Shown here: one piece after another, positions 34,903 through 46,601 of the stretch
Layout: the number at the start of each line of letters is the position of its first letter
Position numbering within the stretch: the first letter of the stretch is position 1
Assembly: GCA_949752795.1 (NCBI GenBank)
Contig: OX457062.1
Span: 91,253,777 to 91,317,776, forward strand
Direction of reading: 5' to 3'
DNA: 64,000 nucleotides
From: Hyperoodon ampullatus
Taxonomy: Eukaryota; Chordata; Mammalia; Artiodactyla; Ziphiidae
Translations under genes and position numbers: made by a program
The notes under the pieces: model-generated
What the model saw: the letters and a program-made list of their open reading frames with translations, nothing else
The model's database searches: none
Told to the model about the DNA's origin: nothing

Positions 34903-35252
34903 TCCACCACTTACCAGCTGTTGGATCTGGTGATGAGTTATTTAATTTCTCTTTGTGTCTCTGTCTCCACACCTAAAAAAAATCAGGATAATTAATAGTG
35001 TCTACGGGACTTCCCTGGTGGTCCAGTGGGTATGACTCCACACTCCCAATGCAGGGGGCACGGGTTCGATCCCTGGTCAGGGAACTAGATCCCGCGTGCC
35101 ACAACTAAGACCCAGCACAGCCAAATGAATAAATAAATAAATATTTTTTTAAAATAGTGTCTCCCTCCTGCAGCTGTTGTGAGAGCATCTGAACAGCGTA
35201 GGGCACTTAGAAGTGCTTGGCACCTAGGAAGTGCTCTATAAATGTTGGCTTT
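34903..35252 (+). repeat. MIR remnant split by a SINE
   Basis: 'ccacttaccagctgttggat' on the left and 'gcacttagaagtgcttggca' to tctataaatgttggc on the right form one MIR around the SINE at 35004-35152. Confidence 0.7.
35004..35152 (+). mobile_element. CHR-related SINE inside a MIR
   Basis: It starts acgggacttccctggtggtc and ends in an AAATAAAT tail. The target duplication aatagtgtct is at 34994-35003 and 35153-35162. Confidence 0.92.
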
Positions 35253-35354
35253 TTTGTACCTAATTAAGTCTCCGTTATAAGACCTGTGTTAGGAAACATG
35301 ACTACTCGCGTTGATTTTCCATTCAGTTTAATTCTAAGAGTACATGTTAAGCTA

Positions 35355-35790
35355 CAGCAGCGTGTGAGGCTCCTTACTAAGCGCTGGGGAGACAGCAAGA
35401 CAAGCATGACACGGGATGTGCGTTGGAGCATACAGCCTAGCAGGGCAGAATTAATTAAGTGCAAAATGTAAGCACTAACAGGTGTGAGTGGAAAATGGAT
35501 AAATTTTAACCAGAGGGAAAGAGGTGGTCTAGAAAGGCTCCATGGAGGAATTAGTATTTAAGTGAAGACTTAACGTATGAATTTCAGTAGAAGAGAGGAA
35601 TGGAGCATTCTGGAATAAAGGAAACACTTGAGTAAAGGCACTGAAGATTAAAAAACCCATGGAGAGTTTTTGAAAATAGGAAGAAAGAAGTCAGGGCTTA
35701 TGGAAGGACACAGGAGATGAGGATGGACAAACAAGAGGGTCATATTGGTGAGTATTTAAAGTTTAGTTTATTCTTTAAACAAAGGGATGC
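35355..35790 (+). repeat. L2 remnant, long
   Basis: 'agcgctggggagacagcaag', tagaaaggctccatggag and 'aaacacttgagtaaaggcac' fit the L2 pattern. Confidence 0.5.
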
Positions 35791-36164
35791 TATTCAAGTT
35801 TTGCTGGGGTTTTTTTTCTTGAGAGGGGGCAGTAGCATTATCAACCTGTATTTGAGGAACAGCAGTTCTGGTGACAGTGTGAAGTATACACTGGAGAAGC
35901 AAAAGACAGGACACACAGAGGCCAATCCAGAGACTGTCATTCAATCGGTCCAGATTTTTGGAGTATCGACTATATACATGGCAAATAGTGCAGGTAAGTG
36001 ATGGAGAAAATGTGAAATAGGGCGGGAGAAAAACGTGGGATGAGAGGAGGTGGGCAAGGGAAAGAAAAGTCCTATGAAGATTTATTCAGAGGCACACATT
36101 GGAAGAAAACCAAGAATGTGGGATGATTCAGAAGTCAAGGGAAGGAAGGAGCCAGTGTTTGTTG

Positions 36165-36460
36165 AATGACTACTGCAAGCCAGACACCGGGCAAAGTGCT
36201 TCACACACAAAATCCCATTCAACCCTCCCAACCACCCTGAGAAACAGACATCAAAAGTCCCATGTTAGGGAATTCCCTGGTGGTGCAGTGGCTGAGAGTC
36301 CGCCTGCCGATGCAGGGGACGCGGGTTTGTGCCCCGGTCTGGGAAGATCCCACGTGCCGCGGAGCGGCTGGGCCCGTGAGCCATGGCCGCTGAGCCTGCG
36401 CGTCCGGAGCCTGTGCTCCGCAACGGGAGAGGTCACAGCAGTGAGAGGCCCGCGTACCGC

Positions 36461-36491
<31 letters not shown>

Positions 36492-36615
36492 ATGTTAGGA
36501 TGAGGAGAGATTTTAAAAGCTGCCTGACTTACCCAAGTTCACACAGCAAGTGGAAGAGGAGCACAAATGTAAACCAGGGTCTCCCTGCTTTAAAACTCAT
36601 GCTTTTTCAATTACA
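36165..36615 (-). repeat. MIR remnant split by a SINE
   Basis: 'gacaccgggcaaagtgcttc' on the left and acccaagttcacacagcaag on the right join into one reverse MIR around the SINE at 36270-36482. Confidence 0.65.
36270..36482 (+). mobile_element. Cetacean-type CHR SINE inside a MIR
   Basis: The complete copy ends in ~25 uninterrupted A. The perfect 17-bp target duplication aaaagtcccatgttagg is at 36253-36269 and 36483-36499. A pure tail and intact duplication suggest a young insertion. Confidence 0.96.
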
Positions 36616-36844
36616 CCACATTTCAGAAAGATAAGTGATGCCCAATGCTGTATTGAAGTCAGGCAGGAGGAAGACTGAGATAATCTCATCAGATTTTGTA
36701 ATTGGGTCGTTGGTGACCTCTGAGGGAACAGCGGTGGTGAGGGCAGGAGACGGAATGCGATTGCCATAGGTGGAAGAGCACGGAGCGAAGCAGTACATGG
36801 AGGCTGCAAGAGACCGTGCTTTCCAGAAACCAGGCAGTGGAAGG

Positions 36845-36930
36845 AGTACCTTTCATTCCTATTCATTCTTAGATAGTTATTGAGCATCTTCTGTGTGTTA
36901 AACACTCTTCGAGGATCTGGAGTTAGACTG
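36845..36930 (+). repeat. L2 remnant
   Basis: 'tagttattgagcatcttctg tgtgtt' type sequence is an L2 start of the 3' region. It directly precedes the (TG)n tract. Confidence 0.45.
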
Positions 36931-36937
36931 GGAAAAG

Positions 36938-36940
<3 letters not shown>

Positions 36941-37012
<72 letters not shown>
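36941..37012 (+). repeat. (TG)36 microsatellite
   Basis: The tract has 72 bp of uninterrupted TG, the longest pure dinucleotide run in the window. Such runs mutate quickly and can adopt Z-DNA. Confidence 0.98.
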
Positions 37013-37013
<1 letters not shown>

Positions 37014-37479
37014 TTGTTGGCAGATGTTATGTTTCAGAGGAACAAAATGTGACTGTATGATTATGCCATTTAAAATGGAGTTCTGCCTATATCTGCTAAG
37101 AAAATTGAAGCTTGGGGGTATACCTGGTAATCTAGCAAATCAATCAAAAAGTATTTAATATGCCCAGACTCTAAGCATACCATAATACTGGGTACTGTAA
37201 AAGGTTTCTGAAAAGTTTCTGCAAAACTATTTATTTATTCCTCAAAATAATTTTTGAATGTTTATCAGAGATGACCCTGGCCTCAATTGCTTCAAATCTT
37301 GAGGCAGGGGGGAGAGCAGAAAACCAATCCAAGAACTACAGTTTGGTAAGAAAATCCACTTCAATAGGAGCATGTACCAAATGCAGTGTGAGCCCACAGG
37401 AGAGAGAGCTTGATCCAGAAAGAACTTCATGGAGGAGACAGTACCTACCCAAGGTGGAAGTTTAGCAGAGTTTTCCAAC

Positions 37480-37780
37480 TAGACCAAGGGGGGCATGCTT
37501 CCAGGCAGAAGGACCACTTGTGCAAAGGCACTGAGGTGTAAAAGAGAGCAGGGTATATTCTTGGAATCACAAAAAGAACAGCCTGGATCATAATGTTCCA
37601 TTAGGTGAGGGATGAGAGCAAGAGATTACATCCATCTACTATAAATCTTCCTTCATTCACCCATTTAAACACAAATTGATTGAGCAGGCTATGTTCTAAG
37701 TGCTAGAAAACAAGGTGGGGGTATGTCTGTGCACATAACCAAGTCTGTGCCCTGGAGGAGTTTACATCCTGGTGATCACA
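37480..37780 (+). repeat. L2 remnant
   Basis: 'gcaaaggcactgaggtgtaa' followed by 'tgagcaggctatgttctaag' and tggaggagtttacatcctg match L2. Confidence 0.5.
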
Positions 37781-38860
37781 AAATTCCAGAATGATGGAAC
37801 AGAGATTTCAAAGATCTGACCCAACCATCACTTTATCTCCACTGTTGGTTCTGTTTCAGAGATCAAGAAGGAGGCACAGGGAGGTTACAGACATTTACTA
37901 AAGTCGCATATCAAACAGCCGAGGATTTACAGATGATAAAGTGCTTTGCATGCAAAGACCAAGACAAAGACCTGGAGGCTTAACTCACTCAAAGAGAAGG
38001 GCCCCAAAGCTCTAGGAAATGATTCCTTTCAAGCACTAAAGCAACCACCTAAGGCTTTTATTTCTGACAGAAACTCGGGCTATTCCACCTCCCTTAAATC
38101 AGAAAACTGGCCCCCTTTTACAAAGACACAAACCCGGATCCAGAGCAGTAGAGATGTTGGAACAGTGCTTCCAGGGTTGACCAGAAGCGTGGTAACGTCT
38201 TGCCCTGGGGTATGACGCTGAAACTGTAAAAGCTGCCCAGTTTGTTCTGATGGATACAACGGCATGTTTGCCAAGCATGACAGGGACACTAGCCTTTACA
38301 TACCACTTCAAACCAAAAATTCGAGTTATTTTGTTGTGACACAGCAAGGGGCTAAAGAAGGCTGGGCTCAGGAGAGGCTTTTCAGCCGCAGCCCCCGTAA
38401 TCCACATCTGGACAAAGATTCCCACTGCAAGCTGAGCTGTTTATCCTTCTGAAAGGAACACACCTGGAGGGAGTAAGTGTAGATAATTCATTCCTGTAAA
38501 ATTCTGCATTTAGTGTGAGCTCTTGCCTTGAAATGAAAGTCACACTGTCAGATGTTCCCACTTTTCAGGAATAAATAGTCCACCACCCTCTACCCTGGCT
38601 GTACTCCGCCCGCAACTGTCCCCTAGTGGCAACGCCGGTGCTTGCGTTCCCCCACCCCTCCTCTAGAAGCTGAGACCCTGGACCACTGCCTACAAAATTC
38701 ACAGTTCAGTGACTGCTTGGTATTTTAAACACTCTGAAATTGGGATTCGGGGATTGGTTATGCTGGGTGACCTCTGAAGTCTCGACTGTAGCTCTCACAG
38801 TCTGTGAACTGGAAAGGTCTACTTTGCTTTAAGCAATCCTGGTGTATGAAAACACAGATT
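37781..38860. other. No recognised feature
   Basis: Unique sequence between an L2 remnant and the paired SINEs. Confidence 0.45.
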
Positions 38861-38880
38861 TTAAAAATGTATGCACTGGG

Positions 38881-39256
38881 GGTGGGCTTCCCTGGTGGCG
38901 CAGTGGTTAAGAATCCCCCTGCCGATGCAGGGGACACGGGTTCGAGCCCTGGTCCGGGAGGATCCCACATGCCGCGGAGCAACTAAGCCTGTGCGCCACA
39001 ACTACCGAGCCTGTGCTCTAGAGCCCGTGAGCCACAACTACTGAGCCCAAGTGCCACAACTACTGAAGCCCGTGTGCCTAGAGCCCGAGCTCCACCACAA
39101 GAGGAGCCACCACAATGAGAAGCCCATGCACCGCAAGGAAGAGTAGCCCCCGTTCGCCACAACTAGAGAAAGACAGTGTGCAGCAACGAAGACCCAACAC
39201 AGCCAAAAATAAATAAAATAAAATAAATTAATTTTAAAAAAAATAATAAAAAAAAT
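38881..39256 (+). mobile_element. Long CHR-related SINE (~375 bp), first of a back-to-back pair
   Basis: The body runs from gggcttccctggtggcgcag through several gagcc...gccacaacta units to an A/T-rich tail. The target motif taaaa-tgtatgcactgggg lies before it (about 38861-38880) and, slightly changed, after it (39257-39275). Confidence 0.92.
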
Positions 39257-39275
39257 TAAAAGGTATGCACTGGGG

Positions 39276-39470
39276 GAACTTCCCTGGTGGCGCAATGGTT
39301 AAGGCTCCACGCTCCCAATGCACGGGGCCCGGGTTCGATACCTGGTCAGGGCACTAGATCCTACATGCATGCTGCAACTAAGAGTTCACATGCCACAACT
39401 AAGGAGCCTGCCTGCCGCAACTAAGACCTGGCATAACCAAATAAAAAATAAATAAATAAATAAATACTTT
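39276..39470 (+). mobile_element. CHR-related SINE, second of a back-to-back pair
   Basis: It starts aacttccctggtggcgcaat, has B-box ggttcgatacc and ends in an AAATAAAT tail. A third copy of the target motif (taaaaatgtatgcattg) follows at 39472-39488. Confidence 0.9.
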
Positions 39471-39488
39471 TTAAAAATGTATGCATTG

Positions 39489-40544
39489 TAATGATCATCT
39501 TATAATACAAAGCATTTGTTTTACAAAAAGGATTCATTAAAATAGATTGTTTCTTTAGGTGTAGGAACATTTTTATTCAATTAATCGACTTGAATACAGC
39601 ACACTCTACGAGGAGACCATCCATTGAATACCAGATGTCCACATGAACCTGAAATATCACTGAATGCTGAGTGATCTTGCTTCTTCATAGTTCCAGGAAA
39701 AGAAAGAGCTCCGTTTCCCATACCCTCAACCACTCCCTTGATGTAAGTTAGTACTTTGGGAAGACATATTAACTCTGTCTGACAGTTGGAAAGTTTTACG
39801 AGCAATAGAACTTCCTTAGGCAATAGAATTATAGGCCTGGAAGACACATCAGATACTTAGTCCAATTTCATTAGCTATTTGGTCCATTCTTCCTCTGCCC
39901 TGTCCCACCCAAGGTCACAAATGAGAAACTGAGGCACTGGTAAGCTCAATCTTGGACCAAGGTCATAAGGCTGAAATGGAAATTGCTTTCTGTTAAGTCC
40001 AATATCTTTTGGTCAAATTCCACCTTAATTACTTGCAGTGTTGTTTTGGAGGTAGTATTTTGACCTCAAAGAGTCATTAAAAAACAAAGGGTACTAAGGA
40101 ATCCAGATACTCATTCTGCTTCTGTCCACACACATTCTGTGTACATCTAATTCCCTCATAAACCCACAGAGAGCAAGAAGTTAATGAAACACAAACACCT
40201 CCCTAGAACTGATCCCAACACCTGAATGTTCAGATTTGCACAAAAGACATCACAGTGTTTATTGCTTTTGCAAAGGCCTTTTGGCTTTACACAAATAGAA
40301 TTCCTTTATGTGGGAAATTCCCCTTGTGCATTTCAAATATTGCTCGATTGATACACAATTTTGCAACAATACTACTACTTAATGAACGTATGTCTGTGAA
40401 TGATCAACTTACATGCTCATATCCTTTCATTTCAAAGCAAATATATGATAACGATGGCTTGAACCAAATGAAAAATCTGTTTCAGCCAAGCATAGATTAG
40501 AAATGTTCCAATGGCCTAAAAATTTGCAGATTCATCTAAAACTT
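39489..40544. other. No recognised gene
   Basis: Mostly unique sequence with one weak MIR-like stretch at 39885-39990. Confidence 0.4.
39885..39990 (-). repeat. MIR remnant
   Basis: 'aatgagaaactgaggcactg' and accaaggtcataagg fit reverse MIR. Confidence 0.45.
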
Positions 40545-40700
40545 CTTGAGCCAGGCACTGTATTTTCTCATTTAAGCCTCACGAAAATCCTGAGGTCGTG
40601 CCAATTTTCCCCTTTTAGAGATGAAGAAAATGAAGCCCAGAGAGATCAACTTCAGGTGCTAAGATGCGATTCAAACCCAAGTAGTCTGAATCCCAAACCA
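40545..40700 (-). repeat. MIR remnant
   Basis: 'agagatgaagaaaatgaagc ccagagagat' type sequence, then gattcaaacccaa, fit reverse MIR. Confidence 0.65.
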
Positions 40701-41037
40701 GTGTTTTCTGCACTCCTCCATATTACTCTATTTCAACTTCCTGTAAAAAATATATTGTCAGTCACTATTCAACTGGTTCTCCCTGCCATTTTTTGTGAAG
40801 ACTTTGATTTGCAATTTGGTAAATAAATTGATACTTGCGATTGTGATTCTGCAAACTGAGACACTGTTTTCCTGTCTAATGCGGTCAGTTTCTATTTGTT
40901 CCCTATCTAAAACACACCACAAAGTTAATACCAATTTCCTTGGGTCTTCCTATTGAATTCTAAATACTCTGAAAAGAAACTCTATCCCAAACATTTAGTA
41001 GAATTCACTTGGTAGAAGTGCTTGCAAGAAACACTTT

Positions 41038-41342
41038 ATTTATTATTTATTTATTTTTGGCTGCTGTTGTGTCTTCGTTGCTGCACGGGGGGCTTTCTCT
41101 AGTTGTGGTGAGCGGGGACTACTCTTGTTGCGGTACGCAGGCTTCTCATTGCAGTGGCTTCTTTCGTTGTGGAGCGCGGGCTCTAGGCGTGCGGGTTTCA
41201 GTAGTTGTGGCTCACGAGCTCAGTAGTTGTGGCGCACGGGCTTAACTGCTCCGCCGCATGTGGGATCTTCCCAGACCAGGGCTCGAACCGTGTCCCCTGC
41301 ATTGGCAGGTGGACTCCCAACCACTGCGCCGCCAGGGAAGTC
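41038..41342 (-). mobile_element. Long CHR-related SINE (~305 bp)
   Basis: An AT-rich lead is followed by 'ggctgctgttgtgtcttcgt' and the ending gcgccgccagggaagtcc. Imperfect target duplication: aagaaacactttatt on the left, aagaagtactttttatt on the right. Confidence 0.88.
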
Positions 41343-41359
41343 CAAGAAGTACTTTTTAT

Positions 41360-42449
41360 TGGCACGTTCTGGTCACGTAAGCAGTTTCTCATTTGCAACT
41401 AAAGAAGTCAGTGAAGTCCTAATTCCTAATTTGTACCCAAGTGTCTCTCTAACACCTCTTACCTGTTAAGAAGTCCACCTGTAGATCTCAGGTGAGTCAG
41501 CAGGGCTCTGCAGGTGCTGGTGCCTGGAGGCTTCTGTTACTGAGATTTTTCCACACGATGCTCCAAGCAGGGCCTGTGCACAAACAGGGCAGCTCGAGGC
41601 TCCAGCAACGAGGCTTGCCACCGTCTGCTGAACTGGTAGCTTAGTAAACACTAAAGACTTTTAGAAGTATCTTCTCTGTGGTCTTCGGGTTCTAATTTAG
41701 CTTCCACAGGTAGATCTAACTTGTTTCCAGGACTTAGCAAGGCAATAGCTTCAATCTTGCTAGCCAGGGCAAAGTCTCTGTTCTTGAAGGCTGGCTCACA
41801 TGATCTCACTCTGTGCAAGTTCACCCTTGCATCCTTGGACCTTGGAATCAGGACATTAGACTCCATCCCCACCGCAATAAAATCTCCCAGCTTAACCAAA
41901 GAGCGACTAGTCAGCACTCATTGGTCCCGCTGTCCTTCAGGCAGGGCCCCACCAGGATACTGAAAACCTAGGTTACTACCCTGCCTCTTTCTCTCTCCTC
42001 TTCTCTTTCTTCCCTCACTCTGTATCTTTTTTTCTCTCTCTCTTTCGCACACACACCCCATTCTTAGAGATTCTGCCCCCTTCCTTCAATGACCAGACAC
42101 TGTTCATCCAAAAATAAATGGTGGGTTCCCCATCGGGGAGGTGTCCAAGCAGAGACTGAACGCGTGGAGGACATTCTCACATTGAGGTTGAGACCAGATG
42201 ATTTCGGCGGGCACTTCCAGGTCGAAGGCTGATAGTATCCCAGAGGTTCCAACATGCTGGAACAAGTCCACAATAGCTTCTAATTGTCCTTTTATGACTT
42301 CTCCTTCTTTTCTTTTTTGAGAATGTCCTCCACATTCATTTAAATCAATCCTTCCTTGTATAAAAACACCTTGGCGCACTTTACCCACACTGCTTTGCAA
42401 CACATCCTTTTCCACCCTGTATCATAATTACTCGTGTGCCTTTTCCACA
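41360..42449. other. No recognised gene
   Basis: Unique sequence apart from the pyrimidine tract at 41986-42055. Confidence 0.4.
41986..42055 (+). repeat. Pyrimidine-rich low-complexity tract
   Basis: Almost pure C/T with ctctctctct runs, ending in a short cacacac. Confidence 0.8.
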
Positions 42450-42560
42450 TCTCCTCAGACTGTAATGCCACCAAGGCAAGATTTCTGTCCCATTCATCTG
42501 TGTCATCCTGTTACAGAGCTCACTGCCCCACATGGTGTATCTGCTCAGTGAACGTGTGTG
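42450..42560 (+). repeat. L2 3' end
   Basis: 'accaaggcaagatttctgtc' then 'ctgctcagtgaacgtgtgtg' fit the L2 ending. Confidence 0.5.
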
Positions 42561-42876
42561 AGTGAAGAAATGGTGGGTGGAGTGGTGTTGGTGGAGGGGA
42601 GTCAGGAGGACTGAAGAGGCACCCAGTGCAGTTAGCTTCCCAGCCCCATGCTCTCTGGGGGTTGCTTGCCCTTCTGGAGAGACGAGGGCTGAAGAACAGG
42701 GTCCATCTCAGCCCTGCAGTGTCCCTTGGGACAGTTCTGACCATGGTCATACTTTCCCTCAGATCATCACGACACAGTCATGCTACATTGCATAGGAGGT
42801 CTCAGGAAGTCACCTGGGACTATAATGCTCTTTGCCCAGAACATCCATTCCTGATTAACTAAAAGCTCAGGTTTCG

Positions 42877-43093
42877 GGGGCTTCCCTGGTGGCACAGTGG
42901 TTGAGAGTCCGCCTGCCAATGCAGGGGACGCGGGTTTGTGCCCTGGTCCGGGAAGATCCCACATGCCGCGGAGCGGCTGGGCCCGTGAGCCACGGCCGCT
43001 GAGCCTGCGCGTCCGGAGCCTGTGCTCCACAATGGGAGAGGCCGCAACAGTGAGAGGCCCACGTACCAGAAAAAAAAAAAAAAAAAAAAAAAT
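42877..43093 (+). mobile_element. Cetacean-type CHR SINE, long form
   Basis: It is a complete copy with poly(A). The target duplication gctcaggtttc is at 42865-42875 and 43094-43104. Confidence 0.95.
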
Positions 43094-43104
43094 GCTCAGG
43101 TTTC

Positions 43105-44009
43105 TTAGGTAAGGGTGTTTGGACTATGAATCTTTGGGGAGCGATTAAAGGAAGGAACAAGAATGCATTTGGAAACAGCTGCTTACCTACCAACTCTTAA
43201 GAAAACACCCCAAAATGGAGTTTAATCAATTCTCCCTCAGGGACTGGTGAGGGCCTCAGTTTAACCACTCCAGTGAGAAAGGATTTCATCCTACTCTCTT
43301 GCGAAGATCTCCAGATAGGCCCAGCTCCCAGCTTCCCCTTGTGAGAAGCCCAGGCCCACTTGAGTTCTGCGGCTGCCCTGCATTCCAGAAAATAACCACC
43401 CTCTTCCATGGTTTCCTGTCCCAAGGATGTTTGCCAATCTTGATTATAAGGCCAATGTAAAGTCACGATTTAGTTCCACAGTTAAGTGACTGTTCATTCC
43501 GTTTGAGTTTCAAAGGGGAAAAAATACCTTAGAGGAAGCCACCCGCCACATTTTATAGATAAGGAATTCAGCTCAAGAAGGGCCTCTCTGTTGGCTGCCT
43601 TTGTTAGCCTGTTTGCTCCGGTACAGAGACGAAGTTAATCCATTAATTACGGAGGAGCTGAGTCCAGAACCACAGTAGCACATACTTTGTAAAAAATAAA
43701 CTTTAAGAACAGTTTTTGATTTACTGAAGTTACCACACATACTTCTACACGTTAAACTGCTTCATCTTTTCTGTTACTGTTTTACTAACAGAGCTCTCTA
43801 CAGCACACTGTCAAAATAATTTGTTTTCCATTTTATGGGCACTAAGTGCCTGATACGGGTAAGAGTTTGGCCCAGGTTCCAGGAACAATTTGCTTGTTTT
43901 CTGAGGGGAAATGTTACAAAGAGCTCCTGACGTCCACAGGTTCTATGCTGAAGGTGGGAAGGGAATTTTATTTAAACTAGACCCATCCAAACACAATCAT
44001 AGTAGGACT
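43105..44009. other. No recognised feature
   Basis: Unique sequence with weak ancient-repeat character only. Confidence 0.4.
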
Positions 44010-44185
44010 AGCTAACATTTACTGCACACTTACTGTGAATCAGGCATGATCTCAATTAATCCTCAAATCACCCCAATGAGGTAGTTGTTACCCCCATTTT
44101 CAAATGAGAAAAAATGAGGCTTGGAAAGGTCATGTAAAGACACACAGCTCATCAGCAGCTGGGCTGGGGTTCAAACTGCACAATT
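44010..44185 (-). repeat. MIR remnant
   Basis: 'caatgaggtagttgttaccc', cacacagctcatcagc and 'ctggggttcaaactgcac' follow reverse MIR. Confidence 0.65.
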
Positions 44186-44289
44186 GAAACTGAGCAGGAC
44201 CCTGTGGGGCTCCTGGGCACGAAGCCATTCTGTGTCCCCCGTTTCTTGTTTGTAGGGAACAGACTCCAGCCTCCATGACCTTTCCTGAG

Positions 44290-44615
44290 TGTCAAAGGGC
44301 AGATGCAAGCAATTGCTAATCAAGGAAGGGAGGGGAGGCAGAGACAAAGGAGGAGACTACCTGCAGCCAGATTAAAGCAGTGCAGGCCCTGCACACACCC
44401 TGATTCTTATTAGCAACTCTGTCCTTGAATCGTTGCTATAAAACTCCTCACGAAATCCCCCCAGGTTGGGACGCAGAGTTTTTGAGGGGCAGGAGCCTGC
44501 TGTGTCCGCCTTAGCCTGCAAAGCAATAAAGCTATTCTTTTCTATTTCACCCAAAACTCTGTCTCCGAGATTCAATTCGGCACCAGTGCACAGAGGTCGA
44601 GTTTTCAGCATCACA
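44290..44615 (+). mobile_element. Solo LTR of a class-I-like endogenous retrovirus
   Basis: The stretch has LTR layout on the plus strand: a TATA-like tataaaa at 44437-44443, a polyadenylation signal aataaa at 44525-44530, and a U5-like end with ctctgtctccgagattcaat and gcaccagtgcacagagg. I see no adjoining gag, pol or env sequence, nor a primer-binding site with internal region. It is therefore probably a solo LTR left by recombination. Boundaries and family are inferred. Confidence 0.6.
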
Positions 44616-44954
44616 ATCTGATGACAGAGTTTGTGCTCTCCCATGGTTAGCTTGGTCTCTCCTCTGGCGTGGAATGATCTCTGTCTTCAATGGCAGCATC
44701 TTGGTCCTAAACTGGTACCTGATTTGATAACTCGTTCATACACCTATCCTACACACTTATGGCATGTGCCTTGTAAAAATATGCATTCTTAATATCCATC
44801 ACATGACCTGTTTGAGATAAATGTCAGTACTGGTATGTGCAGATACGAATTCCCAAAGCTGGCAGACATATCTGCATATCCTTGACATTTACAGCATAAT
44901 TTCCAGTTACACTGAGCTTATCATACTCCTTTATTTCCTCATGTATGGTTGACA

Positions 44955-45185
44955 GTATGACCTAGCAGTTACGTGCAAGGTTCTGAATTAGAATGGCTGG
45001 GTTCAGAGCCTGGGTCCGCCATTTATTAACAAGTTAACTAATGTCTCAGTGCCTCAGTTAACCCACATGAAAAATCAGACTGTTAACCACAGTGCCTGTG
45101 TTATGGGCTTGTTGTAAGAGATAAACAAGATCATACACATAAAGCTCTTGGCACAATCCCTAGCACATAGTAAATGCTAAGAAAA
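44955..45185 (+). repeat. MIR remnant
   Basis: 'agcctgggtccgccatttat', ctcagtgcctcagtt and 'ccctagcacatagtaaatgc' follow MIR across most of its length. Confidence 0.7.
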
Positions 45186-46375
45186 GCCCATGGAGGTATA
45201 AGTTTTGCACCCACCATCGTGTGTATAAGCATTGCACACTCATCGCTAATGTAATAAGGGACATCGAGCAGCAAGGGATGTCTGGTTGCACAGACACATC
45301 ATACATACACCAGGGAGCCCTATAAAAATCCACTTCGCACAGTGCTACACAGGCTGCATGTATGAAATCCACTTATCATTTCAGTAGTTCCCCACTTACA
45401 AAAAAAGAGATGGATAAAGACGGAGGTCAACTTAATAGCTTAAAATACAGGCTTTTTATTTTAAGGCCTGTGGAGAAGGGGGGGAGGTGGAAAATGGTAA
45501 CAATTGGAATGATTATGATCACGATAATTATCATTATCACTAGTATGAATAGAACTCTCAGCGTCCAGCATCTCAGATTCCGTACTTGCCTTTTCTAAGG
45601 GAATGAGAGAATGCTTGATTGCTTCCTAACAATGGAATGGTTTTTGCCCGTTCAATTATCAGCTCCATCACACTCCACAGAAGTTAAAAGATGGCATTTG
45701 GGTCTTCTATTCAAGCGGGTGATCTTTCTATCCCTTTCATTACAGGAGAGGCAACTGGTAAAGTTAATGCAATGTACTGTAACTAATGCCTTGCAAATAC
45801 CCTGAGCACGACAATCTTAATCCACCTTGAAGGCTCACTGTATTCAGAATGTGAGGCTTTATATTAAGCTATATATTATAGTAAAATCAGCTGCAGGGGA
45901 AAATTCTCTTTGAACCAAAGAGAAACCATTTTTATTTATTTCTATAACTTACAAGACACTGATGCCAGAGGGAAAAAACCCCAAACAAACCTCAACAATA
46001 AGATACCAATTTAACCCTTGGCTGGGCTACGGCAATGGCAGCTGTGTGGATTTTGCACAAAGTCCGTGTATGTGTGCCTGATATCTGGAACCCTTATGGG
46101 CATCACGGAGTCAACAATTAACAGGGATTCTTAATAGGAAATACTTAAAACAAAACTCAAAGTCCAGTTTTACCAACAAAGCAAAATGGCAAAAGTTAGC
46201 GATTAAATGGTGACTGACAAGAAAGGACCCTTGCTCATCGTGCAAGTTCTAAGCTCCTCAGAGAGGACCCAGAAGAGGGAGAGCTCCATGCTTTCCCTCT
46301 CATCCCTCCTCGTGTGCTTCGTGGAATGTTCCATTCATTCCTGAATTTCAACAGACAAAACGGGATGTGCAAATG
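45186..46375. other. No recognised feature
   Basis: AT-rich unique sequence with a short alternating 'atgattatgatcacgataat tatcattatc' stretch near 45510. No exon is recognised. Confidence 0.4.
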
Positions 46376-46389
46376 GTCCCTGAGTTCTT

Positions 46390-46601
46390 TTTTTTTTTTT
46401 TTTTTGTGGTACGCGGGCTTCTCACTGCTGTGGCCTCTCCCGTTGCGGAGCACAGGCTCCGGATGCGCAGGCTCAGCGGCCATGGCTCACGGGCCCAGCC
46501 GCTCCGCGGCATGTGGGAATCTTCCCAAACCGGGGCACGAACCCATGTCCCCTGCATCAGCAGGCGGACTCTCAACCACTGCGCCACCAGGGAAGCCCGC
46601 T
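46390..46601 (-). mobile_element. Cetacean-type CHR SINE, long form
   Basis: Reverse copy. The perfect target duplication gtccctgagttctt is at 46376-46389 and 46602-46615. Confidence 0.95.

Noticed and set aside
38881..39470. Tandem segmental duplication instead of two insertions
   Set aside because: The two elements are different SINE subtypes with different lengths and tails, so serial insertion explains them better.
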